A stretch of 64,000 nucleotides of DNA from DATGJX01 sp963830545 (GTDB lineage: Bacteria > Vulcanimicrobiota > Vulcanimicrobiia > Vulcanimicrobiales > Vulcanimicrobiaceae): contig CAWHMK010000001.1 of NCBI GenBank assembly GCA_963830545.1, forward strand, positions 372,001 to 436,000, in the 5' to 3' direction. Of the stretch, positions 8,203 through 17,030 are shown piece by piece. A model generated the notes under the pieces. The model was given only the letters and a program-made list of their open reading frames with translations, ran no database searches and was not told where the DNA came from. The position numbers and the translations under genes are program-made. How positions within the stretch are numbered: position 1 is the first letter of the stretch; each line of letters begins with the position of its first letter.

Positions 8203-9108
8203 CTAGCACGTCAACAACCGCTGCGCCTCCGCCAGCGCCCCGAGGCACGGCTCGACGTCATGCTTGAACACGGGCATGCCGGGATGTTCGTTCAACAGGC
8301 GCGTTTCGAGCAGGTACGTGAGCAGGCTGTTCGATTGCAGCAATCCGCCGGCAAGAACGATCGGCGCCGCCGCATCGGTCAACCCGGATAGCTTGATGAC
8401 GCTTTTCACGAGCTCGCCGAGTGCGAGGGCGGCGCTCTGCACGATTTTCGAAGCGCTCCGGTCGCCTTCTTGCGCGACTTGCAACACGATCTGTGCCGCC
8501 CTTGCAACGATCGCCACGGGATGCCTGGAACGATACACAGCCTGGAGCGCGCCCTCGAGATTTCGCGTTCCCAAATGCGATTCGAGCGCCGCGGCGAGTT
8601 CGTCGCGCGGCACGCGGCCGTCGTAACTGCGCAGCAGGTGAGAAATGCCGGCGGAACCGATCGCGAAACCCGAACCGTCGTCGCCCAGCAAATAGCCATA
8701 TCCGCCGCAGCGGTACCCGTCTTCGCCGCGCTGCGCGTACGTAATGGAACCGGTACCGGAGATGACGACGACTCCGTCGCCTTCGGGAACGGACGCGCGC
8801 AACGCGATATACGCATCGTCGCGAACGCGTATGCGCGCAGACGCGTAGCGAGAGCGAAGCGCGGTTTCTATCGATTCGCGAACCTCTTCACGTGCGGCTC
8901 CCGCCGCTCCGACGAATATGGCGTGCGGCATCGCGCCGTCCAAACTTCTTTCCACCGCTTCCGCAATGACGGCAGCCGCATTTTCGGACCCCCGAGTGGA
9001 CGCATTCGCTCCGCCGCGCACTTCGATGCTGCTGCGTTCGCCGTCGATTGCGTGCACGACCGCCGTCTTGGAGCCGCCCGCATCGACGCCGACTGCTATC
9101 GACGGCAT
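8203..9108 (-). CDS. BadF/BadG-family sugar kinase (N-acetylglucosamine or N-acetylmuramic acid kinase)
   Basis: 301 residues of the ASKHA-fold kinase family. The phosphate-1 loop (GVDAGGSKTAVVHA, residues 7-20), phosphate-2 loop (VVISGTGSITYA) and adenosine motif (IVLAGGLLQSN) are intact, as is the GGYGYLLGDDGSG segment typical of N-acetylglucosamine kinases. The enzyme phosphorylates an amino sugar at the 6-hydroxyl. Between anmK and murQ it could recover GlcNAc released by NagZ (NagK role), or MurNAc and GlcNAc (MurK role); sequence alone does not decide. Its ATG overlaps the end of anmK by 13 bases and its stop is 4 bases before murQ. Confidence 0.88.
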   Translation of the reverse strand: MPSIAVGVDAGGSKTAVVHAIDGERSSIEVRGGANASTRGSENAAAVIAEAVERSLDGAMPHAIFVGAAGAAREEVRESIETALRSRYASARIRVRDDAYIALRASVPEGDGVVVISGTGSITYAQRGEDGYRCGGYGYLLGDDGSGFAIGSAGISHLLRSYDGRVPRDELAAALESHLGTRNLEGALQAVYRSRHPVAIVARAAQIVLQVAQEGDRSASKIVQSAALALGELVKSVIKLSGLTDAAAPIVLAGGLLQSNSLLTYLLETRLLNEHPGMPVFKHDVEPCLGALAEAQRLLTC

Positions 9109-10239
9109 TCCGCGTCGACTTTTGCGAGCAGCGAATGCAAATCGTACGGCGCTATGGCTCCGAGCGGCACCGGACGGCGCGCGCCGGTTGCTCGCGGCAC
9201 GTTTGCGGCACGTCCGCGCAGCGTTTCGTAACCGAGAAGCGCAAACGCTATCGCTTCTTTCGAGTCGCCATGAAAGTCCATGACGTCCGAGCGTTCGACG
9301 CGCAAATGCGGTAACCGTTCCCTCAGCGCATCCATCAGAGCACTGTTGTGCGCTCCGCCGCCGCTAACGAGTACGTGCGCGTCCTCCGAAGCGGCGGACT
9401 CAATCGCGGCAGCAAGCGTCTGAGCGGTCAGTGCTGCAAGCGTTGCGGCACCGTCTTCGAGCGAAAGCCGCTCCAAACGGTGCGCTCGCAAAAACTGCGC
9501 TCCGAACCGTTCGCGCCCGGTGCTCTTCGGCGGAGGCAGCGAAAAATATGCGTCCGCGAGCATCGAATCGAGCACTTCGGCATTGACTTGCCCTTTGCGC
9601 GCAAGCCTCCCGTCGCGATCGAACGCCATCTCGCCGTTGGTCCGTTCGCGCACGAACGTGTCGATGAGCATGTTTCCCGGACCGCTGTCGAAAGCGACGA
9701 CTTCATACGGGCCCGCTCCTCGCGGTATGACCGTAAGATTCGCGATGCCGCCGATATTCACCGCAACCCGGTTTTCCTCGTCGCTGCCTAGAAGCAATCC
9801 GTCGACGTACGGAACCAGCGGCGCGCCCTGTCCCCCGGCAGCGCAGTCCGCACTTCGAAAATCGTAACAGACCGTCGTGGACATCGCTTCTCGAATGAGA
9901 AATGCATCGCCGATTTGCAGCGTAACGTGTTTATCGCCCGCGTGCCAGAGCGTTTGTCCGTGCGAGGCTACGTAATCGATCGGCGTATCGGACGCCGCAA
10001 GCCTTGCTGCTCGCGCGAAAGCCATCCCGAGATCGTGGTGCAGCCTGCGCCAACTCCCGTACGCTTCCCGCGTTCGGCGGAAGCAGCGCGTGCAAGGCGC
10101 CCATGAGGTTCTTTTCGAGCGGGGTCGTCACGAAGTTCAGCAAGTCGATGGTATACGACCGCCGATTCGGCCGAATGCGAACCAGGGCAGCATCGACTCC
10201 GTCGAGGGAGGTGCCGCTCATCAGCCCGATTGCGATCAT
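9096..10239 (-). CDS. anmK: Anhydro-N-acetylmuramic acid kinase AnmK (reading frame interrupted)
   Basis: AnmK hydrolyses the 1,6-anhydro bond of anhydro-MurNAc and phosphorylates it, giving MurNAc-6-phosphate for MurQ. The N-terminus (MIAIGLMSGTSLDGVDAALV) carries the MSGTS phosphate loop. The body lies in another frame and shows YVASHGQTLWH, FDSGPGNMLID and VLVSGGGAHN. The two parts join through VRELAQ-LHHDLGMAFARAA if one extra base at about 10044-10045 is dropped; the span (1144 bases) is 3n+1, consistent with a single insertion. Length would be about 380 residues, normal for AnmK. The ATG overlaps the TGA of the serine hydrolase gene (ATGA). Likely functional, with a sequence error. Confidence 0.92.
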
Positions 10240-11276
10240 AGCAGTCCCAAATCCTCAATCGCCGCCTCGAAGAACCCGGCGCGTAAATCACGCGTGTCGC
10301 TGCGGCCGAAGTAGACGCTGTTCGTGAGCAGCACGCCGCTGAAGTCCCGCTGCGGATCCGCCCATACACACGTACCGACGAACCCCGTGTGCCCGAACGT
10401 AGAAGACGACAGATACCGGCCGCACGAATTCTCATCGCTCGTCTTGAGCGCCCAGCCCAATCCGCGCCGTAGAACCGGATCGTAGGCTTGCTCGCGCGTC
10501 GCCTCGCGCGCAAGCTGCGCGTCCAATACTTCCGGCTGCCGTCCAGCCGCCGGCGCAAGATACTGCTCGGCCAGCCACGACACGTCGGCGGCGCTTCCGA
10601 ACAAACCGGCGTGCCCGGCGACGCCTCCCATCAAGTACGCCTTTTCGTCGTGCACGAAACCTTGTACGCGGCCGCGCCACCCGTCGTCTTCGGTGGCCGG
10701 AATATTCAAATCCGCAGCGCTATTCGGCCTATACGCGGGGGTTGCGCGCAAACCACGCATCAACGCTGCGAGCGATCGTCGATGAATGCGTTGAAGCAGT
10801 TCGCCGATCGCGATGAAGCCGAGATCGCTGTAGATGACGCGCTCGCGCGGCGCGGCGACGAGATCGCGTTCCAACGTGAACCGCGTGACGTTCTCGCCCA
10901 GGAGCTGCCGGTAGTCGGCACCCGAATTCATCCCCGAGTCGTGCGCGAGAAGCATGCGCAGCGTGATCGATTCGTGCGCGTTCGCACGCCATTCCGGGAA
11001 CCAGCGTGCCAACGGTTCGTCCAAACCGATGCGCCGTTCTTGGACGGCAATCAATGCAAGGGTCGCGACGAAGAGTTTCGTAATGCTTGCCAAATCGAAC
11101 GGCGTGTCGACGTACACGTCTCGTGCGAGTGCATCCGCGCGGGTATGTCCGTACGCGGATTCGAATGCGAGGCGGCCGCGGTGCTCGATGCGCGCGACTG
11201 CAGCGGTAAACTGCCTGCCGCATCCGCCCTGCAGCACCCGCTGCACGCGCTCGAACGATGCCTCAACCGCTAACAA
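10236..11276 (-). CDS. Class C beta-lactamase-related serine hydrolase
   Basis: About 346 residues with the three active-site elements of class C beta-lactamases and DD-peptidases: SxxK (SITK in FDLASITKLFVATLA), the tyrosine motif (IYSDLGFIAIGELL) and HTG (FGHTGFVGTC). LLAHDSGM, a common motif of the family, is also present. I chose the TTG at 11276 because GGAGGAAA lies just upstream inside the end of nagZ; the next option is a GTG at 11246. No convincing signal peptide follows, so it may act on muropeptides or other amides/esters in the cytoplasm. Within a recycling operon it could trim muropeptide peptides, which is inference. Confidence 0.85.
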   Translation of the reverse strand: MLAVEASFERVQRVLQGGCGRQFTAAVARIEHRGRLAFESAYGHTRADALARDVYVDTPFDLASITKLFVATLALIAVQERRIGLDEPLARWFPEWRANAHESITLRMLLAHDSGMNSGADYRQLLGENVTRFTLERDLVAAPRERVIYSDLGFIAIGELLQRIHRRSLAALMRGLRATPAYRPNSAADLNIPATEDDGWRGRVQGFVHDEKAYLMGGVAGHAGLFGSAADVSWLAEQYLAPAAGRQPEVLDAQLAREATREQAYDPVLRRGLGWALKTSDENSCGRYLSSSTFGHTGFVGTCVWADPQRDFSGVLLTNSVYFGRSDTRDLRAGFFEAAIEDLGLL

Positions 11277-12771
11277 CGGTTTCCTCCAGCGGAAACCGTC
11301 CGCGGGCTTGCGCGCCCGAGAAAAGTACGTCCGCAAGTCCCTCCATGCTCGGCTTGTCGTCTCCGTACGTGCAGAGCACGTTGCGCGCATCGAACAGAAA
11401 CGCGTCGAACGGTTCGCGAGTGCTTACGAGCAGCAGGTCGGGAAAAGCTGCGACGAGCGCGCGAACCGCATCGGCCTGGGCGCCGTAAACGTGCGCTCGG
11501 CGCATCAGTACGATAGGCTGCTTTCCTCGCCCGCGCAATTCCGCGATTAGCGCATCGGTCTGTGCCGCGCTCGGCTCCAGCGGCAGACGCAATTCCGGAA
11601 CGCGCACGTTTCCCGCAACGGAGGCATGCTCCGTATGCAGGCCCTGCACGCCTTCGACCGTAGCGCCCTCGAACGAAACGACGATACTTTGCGCTGCGCC
11701 GGCATGCGCGCTGCCGCGCACCACGGTCACGGCGCGACGGCCAATCTCGCGGCCGATTCCCGCATGCGGCGGCTGCGCCTCGAGCGGAAGCGGCGGCTGC
11801 AGATTGGCGCGGAGGCGCTGCACGCGCGCATAGGCTTCCTGCAATCGCGCGAGCGGCAGTTTTCCGCTCTCGACCGCTTCCACGATGCGCTCGATACTCT
11901 GGAGCGCCAACTCCACGCTATGGCTGATCAATACGCAATCCGCGCCTGCTGCGAGCGCCTGCACCGCGCCTTCGGACGTTCCGACGCCTTTGGCAATCGC
12001 GTCCATCTGCATGCAATCGGTGAAACAGACGCCGTCGAAGCCGATCTCGCCGCGCAGCACGCCGGTGAGGATCCGGCGCGAAATGGTCGCGGGCCGATCC
12101 GGATCGAGACTGCGAACGATGATGTGCGCCGTCATCAGCGCCTGCGCACCCGGAAGCAGCTTCGCGAACGGAAGCAGGTCGCGGCTGCGCAGCGTCGCCT
12201 CGTCCAAATCGATAGCCGGCAGAGCGAGATGCGAATCCACCTCCGTGGAACCGTGTCCCGGAAAGTGTTTGAACGTCGGGACGATTCCTTGGCTCGCCAA
12301 ACCGCGCGCAAATGCATCGCCGAATCGAATGACCTGCTGCGGATCGTCGCCGAACGCGCGTGCGCCGATAACCGTATTCATGCGCATCAGCATGAGATCG
12401 AGAACCGGAGCGTAATCGACGTTCACGCCCGCGCGGCGCAGGTCGAACGCGAGTTGCGCGCCGGCGCGCTGCGCGAGTTCCGTATCGCCGGTTGCGGCGA
12501 GCGCGAGCATCGACGGCAATTCCTCGACGTTATCGCGCAGGCGCGCGACGCGGCCGCCTTCTTGATCGATCGCGATGATGGAGTGCGGCAGCACCGCGCG
12601 TATTGCGTCGGTGAGCGCACGCGTCTGGCGCAGCGATTCGACGTTGCGTCCGAATAAGATCAGCCCCGCGAGCGGCGTTTTTCGAAGACGTTCCTGCAGA
12701 TCGGCGGTAAGAGAGGTCCCCTCGAAGCCGACGCAGACGGCGCCGGCGGCAAGGATACGGGTGTCCGTCAT
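11263..12771 (-). CDS. nagZ: Beta-N-acetylhexosaminidase NagZ-like (glycoside hydrolase family 3)
   Basis: 502 residues. The N-terminal family-3 barrel contains AIDQEGGRVARL, NVDYAPVLDL, the NagZ-specific loop KHFPGHGSTEVDSH (catalytic His/Asp pair) and the nucleophile Asp in CFTDCMQMDAI. A C-terminal region of about 170 residues goes beyond minimal Gram-negative NagZ (about 340 residues) and resembles the second domain of Gram-positive two-domain NagZ enzymes. It removes GlcNAc from GlcNAc-anhydro-MurNAc products. No signal peptide is visible, so cytoplasmic action is likely. Its ATG overlaps the stop of the ABC ATPase gene, and its own stop lies inside the hydrolase gene start. Confidence 0.92.
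   Translation of the reverse strand: MTDTRILAAGAVCVGFEGTSLTADLQERLRKTPLAGLILFGRNVESLRQTRALTDAIRAVLPHSIIAIDQEGGRVARLRDNVEELPSMLALAATGDTELAQRAGAQLAFDLRRAGVNVDYAPVLDLMLMRMNTVIGARAFGDDPQQVIRFGDAFARGLASQGIVPTFKHFPGHGSTEVDSHLALPAIDLDEATLRSRDLLPFAKLLPGAQALMTAHIIVRSLDPDRPATISRRILTGVLRGEIGFDGVCFTDCMQMDAIAKGVGTSEGAVQALAAGADCVLISHSVELALQSIERIVEAVESGKLPLARLQEAYARVQRLRANLQPPLPLEAQPPHAGIGREIGRRAVTVVRGSAHAGAAQSIVVSFEGATVEGVQGLHTEHASVAGNVRVPELRLPLEPSAAQTDALIAELRGRGKQPIVLMRRAHVYGAQADAVRALVAAFPDLLLVSTREPFDAFLFDARNVLCTYGDDKPSMEGLADVLFSGAQARGRFPLEETVVSG
11280..11287 (-). promoter_or_regulatory. Ribosome binding site deciding the TTG start of the serine hydrolase
   Basis: GGAGGAAA on the minus strand, with GGAGG six bases before the TTG at 11276. 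It lies within the last codons of nagZ, so translation of the hydrolase is probably coupled to that of nagZ. Confidence 0.7.
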
Positions 12772-13850
12772 TCGATCAATCTCCCGGTCGTGCGGTCGTA
12801 CCGGCGAACGCGCGTCTGGTCGAACGCGATGCCCACGTCTTCTCCCTGGTTCGGCTGCGCTTCCCCGGGGCGCAAGCGCAGTACGACCGCGCCGCGAGGC
12901 GTGCCCGTCTGCACGAAACGATCGGCGCCCGTCGATTGCACGGACGTCACCCGTCCTCGCAAGGCGGCGCGATCGTCGAGCTCCACGTGTTCGGGACGAA
13001 TTCCGAGAAGGTACATGTCGCCGTCGATGACATTCATCGGCGGCGATCCCAAAAACCTGGCGGCAGCGACCGTCGCAGGATACTCGTATACCCGCTGCGG
13101 CGTGCCGTGCTGGACGATACGGCCGTCGATCATAATTGCGAGCGTGTCGGCGATCGACAGCGCTTCGACGTGATCGTGTGTCACGTGTATGGCCGCACCC
13201 GGAAAGGACGCGCGGAATTGCGCGAACTGTTCGCGCACGTGCGCGCGCAACTGCGGATCGAGGTGCGCGAGCGGCTCGTCAAGCAGCAGCACGCGCGGAT
13301 CGCTCAGGACCGCTCGCCCGAGCGCCGCGCGCTGGCGTTCACCGCCGGAAAGACGTGCCGGACGCTCTCGCAAATGCGGTTCGATCGCAAGAGAGGCAGC
13401 AACCTCGCGCACGCGGCGTTCTACGATCGCGGACGGCGCGCGGCGCGCGCGCAGCGCAAACGCGAGATTTTCGTAGATCGTCATGTGCGGAAACAACGCG
13501 TCGTCCTGGAAGACCAGCGCGACCCGGCGCTGCGGAGCGGGAACGGCGAGCAGATTGCGCCCGTCGAGAATCAGCGTTCCGGAATCGGGACGTTCGAGCC
13601 CCGCGATCGCGCGCAGCAGCGTCGTCTTGCCCGCCCCACTCGGCCCCAAGATGACGAGCAACTCACGCTCGCCCACGGAAAACGTAACGCCGTCGAGCGC
13701 GGCTCGGCGCCCGCGCGCATCGCGGTAGGTTTTTACGAGGTCAGCGGATTCGAATGATTTGCGCGACGAGCCGTCCGCCGATTTCGGTGAAGTCGATGCT
13801 GACGCGAGCTCCTCGTCCGAGATCGGCAAGCGATGCGAATCCTGAACCAC
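12768..13850 (-). CDS. ABC transporter ATP-binding protein, MalK/UgpC type
   Basis: The nucleotide-binding domain has Walker A GPSGAGKTT, Q-loop FQDDALFPHMT, signature LSGGERQRAALGRA, Walker B VLLLDEPLAHLD and H-loop VTHDH. A C-terminal TOBE/OB-like extension (GIRPEHVEL) is typical of carbohydrate importers of the MalK/UgpC/PotA group. It probably powers a sugar or muropeptide importer whose permeases and binding protein are not in the window. The start is uncertain: the frame opens at a GTG (13850), which would overlap the upstream secreted-protein gene by about 110 bases, and no ATG, GTG or TTG occurs between that gene's stop and the Walker A region. It heads the recycling operon. Confidence 0.85.
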   Translation of the reverse strand: MVQDSHRLPISDEELASASTSPKSADGSSRKSFESADLVKTYRDARGRRAALDGVTFSVGERELLVILGPSGAGKTTLLRAIAGLERPDSGTLILDGRNLLAVPAPQRRVALVFQDDALFPHMTIYENLAFALRARRAPSAIVERRVREVAASLAIEPHLRERPARLSGGERQRAALGRAVLSDPRVLLLDEPLAHLDPQLRAHVREQFAQFRASFPGAAIHVTHDHVEALSIADTLAIMIDGRIVQHGTPQRVYEYPATVAAARFLGSPPMNVIDGDMYLLGIRPEHVELDDRAALRGRVTSVQSTGADRFVQTGTPRGAVVLRLRPGEAQPNQGEDVGIAFDQTRVRRYDRTTGRLIE

Positions 13851-14118
13851 GAAATATACTCGTCGTCGGCGTTACGGCGACGGGAACCAAGCCGCGCGGC
13901 GTTGCGACGAGGATGCTGGCCGCTCCGTAATCGACGCCTGCAATCGTTCCGGATATGACGCCGTGCGCGCCCGCAGCGGGCGCGGAATTTTGCGATTGAG
14001 CTCGCAAGTGATTGTGGCCGTGCGACCATGGCGGCGCGTCGGCACGCGCTGCGCCGGCGCCGGCGGCCAAAAGCGCCGCGGCGGCTGCTGCCGTTGCCAG
14101 TGTGCGCAGCGATGCCAT
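13741..14118 (-). CDS. Small secreted protein with a beta-barrel-like domain
   Basis: About 125 residues from the ATG at 14118, chosen because it gives a clean signal peptide (MASLRTLATAAAAAALLAAG, then an ARADA cleavage site). The mature part contains HGVISGTIAGVDYGAASILV, VTPTTSIFRG and GARVSIDFTEIGGRLVAQIIRIR. This pattern of a short beta-rich domain with repeated GTI...V...T elements recalls DUF5666-type OB-like domains. Function unknown. Its 3' end overlaps the apparent start of the ABC ATPase gene by more than 100 bases, which is unusual and may reflect a wrong start for the ATPase. Confidence 0.65.
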   Translation of the reverse strand: MASLRTLATAAAAAALLAAGAGAARADAPPWSHGHNHLRAQSQNSAPAAGAHGVISGTIAGVDYGAASILVATPRGLVPVAVTPTTSIFRGSGFASLADLGRGARVSIDFTEIGGRLVAQIIRIR

Positions 14119-14172
14119 CTCGTTACCGTCAACGCGAGTGCCCAATGCAGACGTTCCATTCGGCGCCCATCT

Positions 14173-15209
14173 TTACTCTCCATCGAAATAGTCCAAATCG
14201 GGCGACGCACGCAGCATCCGAAGCCGCCCCTCGCGCGTCCACATGCCGACCTTGTCGGAGTCGGGATAAAAGCAGGCTTCCAAATCGACCGCTTCCTCTT
14301 CCATGCCGACCAGAAGGACCAGGCAGGGCTCGCTCGAGTCGTTCCGCAGCTCGATGTGCCCCCGCCTCGCCCGTCGGGAAGGCAATGAAATCGCCCGGCC
14401 GGCACTGGACCGTGCCGCTGAGCATGCGCATGCTCGGACGGCCCTCGAGCACGAGAAAAAATTCCTCGGCGCGCACGTGCCAATGCAGCGGACAAAATGC
14501 CCGGCCGGGTGGAATCTTAGCCAGCCGGTAGCCGATTTTACGCGCGCCGATCAGCAGTCCGACCTCGCCGTCATGCACCGCATACGGCTGCGGATCCTCG
14601 CCGATCTCATACCGAATCTCGTCCGCGTTTATCCGATGCAATTCGGCTCCGAGGCGCCGCTCCAACAATTCGCCGATCGCGCGATCCGCGCCGCCGAACA
14701 CGGGCTGACCGTCGCACAGGAGCAGGGCGTTCAGTCTGCAGTGACCATAAGCGGCGCAGCGCAAGAGCCAATCCCGAAGGGCTGCGAAGTTTTTCGTCGG
14801 GCAGAAGGCTCAGCGCCCCGGCCGGAGCGCCGATGATCGCATCCCCGACGACCGCCGCCTTCGCGGCGGGCAAATGCAGCGCCACTTCGTCGCTTTTTCC
14901 ATGCGGAATCGCGACTGCGTATGCGCCCGGGAACACTTCCTCGCGATCGTCGAACGTATCGACGATGCGCGCGCCGAAACGCTCGCGCAGCGCCGCAGCC
15001 GCCCGGACATGATCCGGGTTGGTGACGACGATCGTGCTGATGCCGCCGAGCGCGTCGACTTGCTCCATGGACGGCGGATCCAACGCAAGCGGATCGACGG
15101 CCACACACCCCCCTTCTCTCTCAAACAAATAACTGTTGAAATTCATGCCGCGATCGGGCTGCCAGGCAGACCACATCCAGGCGCCGGAAACGTTTAGGCG
15201 TGCCAGCAT
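14173..15209 (-). CDS. Metallo-beta-lactamase-like domain joined to a cupin domain (frame interrupted twice)
   Basis: The frame starts at an ATG at 15209 overlapping the upstream stop (ATGA). Residues 1-185 resemble degenerate metallo-beta-lactamase-fold proteins (MNFNSYLFEREGG, VVTNPDHVRAAAALRERFGA, VVGDAIIGAPAG); the canonical HxHxDH motif is reduced to NPDH. A +1 shift at about 14735-14741 leads into LNALLLCDGQPVFGG and then, without a stop, into a cupin: HRINADEIRYE, CPLHWHVRAEEFFLVLEG (metal His/Glu) and RPGDFIAFPTGEAG. A second +1 shift in five Cs at 14359-14363 continues it to HIELRND, YPDSDKVGMW and DYFDGE. The span is 3n+2, matching two insertions. Either a fusion or two genes whose junction is obscured. 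Substrates unknown. Confidence 0.62.
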
Positions 15210-15509
15210 CACGCGAGTTCCTTGTAGTACGCTTCCGTGGCGGACTGCACGTCGATACCCTTCGCGCGTGCGCGATCGGTCAGTTGCCGAAGACGCACCA
15301 CGCTGACGTCGTCGGCGGCCTTGCCGGCCAGAACCAAGCGCAGCGCGATGAGGGTGAGATCCGGCGTCTTGGGTCCGAGCATCCGCATACCTTCGTAAAA
15401 CGCCGCAGCCCCTGGAACGTCGGAGCGATTTGCCAGCAACTCTCGCACGACTTGTTGTTTCGGGGGTGCCCCATCGAGAAGATAGCCTGTCCAAGAGATT
15501 GAAATCCAT
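15209..15509 (-). CDS. Hypothetical protein of about 99 residues (frame interrupted once)
   Basis: The C-terminal 85 residues form one frame (QQVVRELLANRSDVPGAAAF, then LTLIALRLVLAGKAADDVSVVRLRQL, then ATEAYYKELA), apparently all helical. The natural start MDFNLLDRLSSRWGTP at 15509 lies in another frame; removing one base from the run of five Gs at 15462-15466 joins them, and the span is 3n+1. This start avoids a long overlap with the divergent aspartyl protease gene, whose ATG is only 3 bases away. I do not recognise the family. Its stop overlaps the start of the metallo-beta-lactamase-like gene. Confidence 0.6.
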
Positions 15510-15512
15510 CGT

Positions 15513-16985
15513 ATGAACTTCGCCGCACCGGCTGCGCTGCTCTGCGTGCTGGCCGTCTCGACCGGTTTGGCATCGGCCCAGCCTGCCTCGGCAGCTCTGC
15601 CGCTGCCGCCGCTGCTTTCCCGCATGCGCGCCGTCAACGGCGGCCTTTGGGACGCGCACGTGAGCAGCACGTCGCCGCACGCAGCCGACGCCGAACCCGC
15701 AGTACTCGATACGGAAGCTCAAGGGTTGCGCTACGTCCTTTCGCAGTGCGACGCGAAGGTGTGCGTCGGAACGTATTTCGACGGAGAACGGCTCTATTCG
15801 GTGAACATCAACGGCACGGCGCTGCCGCGTTCACCCGCAGCGGAAGGATACCTGCGCGCGCTGCGCATCGTCGGTACCCTGTATTTTCTTTCGCCTTCAT
15901 TTAGTGCCGCCGGCGGACGCCTCGACGATGGCGGAACGGTCACGTTTCAGGGACGCCGTTGCCGACGGATCTACGTTTCCGAAACGATCGCCGCCCCGAT
16001 GATCGTGTACGTCGATCCGCAAAGCGGTTTGGTCGCGGGTGAGAGCGACGTGAACGGCGATTCGACGTACGTGATGCGTGACTACCGCCGCGTAGGTGCG
16101 TTCGTGCTGCCCTACGAGATCGATCGCAACGGCGCGCCGATCGAAAAATACATCTCGAGAAAAATCGTTTCCCAACCGCTGAACGCCCCGCACGGCCTCA
16201 CGCCCCAGATTTCCGACAATCCCGCCGGAATGGCCCTCGATCCGCAAAGCACCACTCCGGTCGGCACGTGTTCGGTAGCCGGCGTGAGCGCGCGATGCCT
16301 CATCGACAGCGGCAACTCCGCTCTTTCGATGAGTCTGGAACTTGCCGAGCAGCTGCATTTGGAACCGGTCGGCATGATGCACATAGCCGGCCTGGGCGAT
16401 TATGCGACCGAAGTCGTGCGCGCCGGCCCGCTTCAGCTCGGGAACGTTCGCTTCGGCGATGCAAACTACGTCGTCCTGAGCGACATCCACCGTTTCGGTT
16501 ACGATCTGGTCATCGGTGCGGACGTGCTCGCCAGCATGCCGATTACGATCGACTACGCGCGTCACGCGCTCTTTTTCGGCGGCGAGACTTCGGCAGACGT
16601 CGACGGGACGACGGTGCCGCTCGCGTTTCAGAACTTCGTCCCCGTCGTCAACGTCACGCTCGCCGGGCTCCCCGCGGCGCTCGCCGTCGACACCGGAGAT
16701 CAGTCGAATATCAATCTCGCGTACGGTTACTATCAGCAGCACAGCACGCTTTTCCAGGCGACCGGGACGGAAGACGTCAGCGGCGTCGGGGGAACGAGCG
16801 AAGAGCTCATCGGCGAAATCGCCCGCGTTCGCATCGGCACACTCACGGCGGAAAATCAGCAAATCGGGACGACGCGCACGCTCAAAGGAACCGCCAACGG
16901 GCACCTCGGTGCAGGGTTTCTCTCGAAATACCGGATGACGCTCGACTACGCTCACGAACTTCTCCGGCTGCTGCCCAACTCGTAG
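15513..16985 (+). CDS. Secreted retropepsin-like aspartyl protease family protein
   Basis: 490 residues with a signal peptide (MNFAAPAALLCVLAVSTGLASAQ). The N-terminal 200 residues resemble a lipoprotein-carrier-like beta domain (YVDPQSGLVAGESDVNGDSTYVMRDYR). The C-terminal half has two pepsin-like half-sites: CLIDSGNSALSMSLELAEQL, with DSG replacing DTG, and LAVDTGDQSNINLAYGY. It also has VIGADVLASMPITIDYARHALFFG, typical of single-chain retropepsin-type proteases (pfam Asp_protease_2). It should act in the periplasm or outside the cell; substrate unknown. The ATG is only 3 bases from the start of the divergent small gene, so the promoter must lie within coding sequence or the transcripts are leaderless. 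Confidence 0.85.
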   Translation: MNFAAPAALLCVLAVSTGLASAQPASAALPLPPLLSRMRAVNGGLWDAHVSSTSPHAADAEPAVLDTEAQGLRYVLSQCDAKVCVGTYFDGERLYSVNINGTALPRSPAAEGYLRALRIVGTLYFLSPSFSAAGGRLDDGGTVTFQGRRCRRIYVSETIAAPMIVYVDPQSGLVAGESDVNGDSTYVMRDYRRVGAFVLPYEIDRNGAPIEKYISRKIVSQPLNAPHGLTPQISDNPAGMALDPQSTTPVGTCSVAGVSARCLIDSGNSALSMSLELAEQLHLEPVGMMHIAGLGDYATEVVRAGPLQLGNVRFGDANYVVLSDIHRFGYDLVIGADVLASMPITIDYARHALFFGGETSADVDGTTVPLAFQNFVPVVNVTLAGLPAALAVDTGDQSNINLAYGYYQQHSTLFQATGTEDVSGVGGTSEELIGEIARVRIGTLTAENQQIGTTRTLKGTANGHLGAGFLSKYRMTLDYAHELLRLLPNS

Positions 16986-17030
16986 CCGCCCGGAAGGTCG
17001 CAAAGGTGAGATTGCGGGTATCATGAGCGC

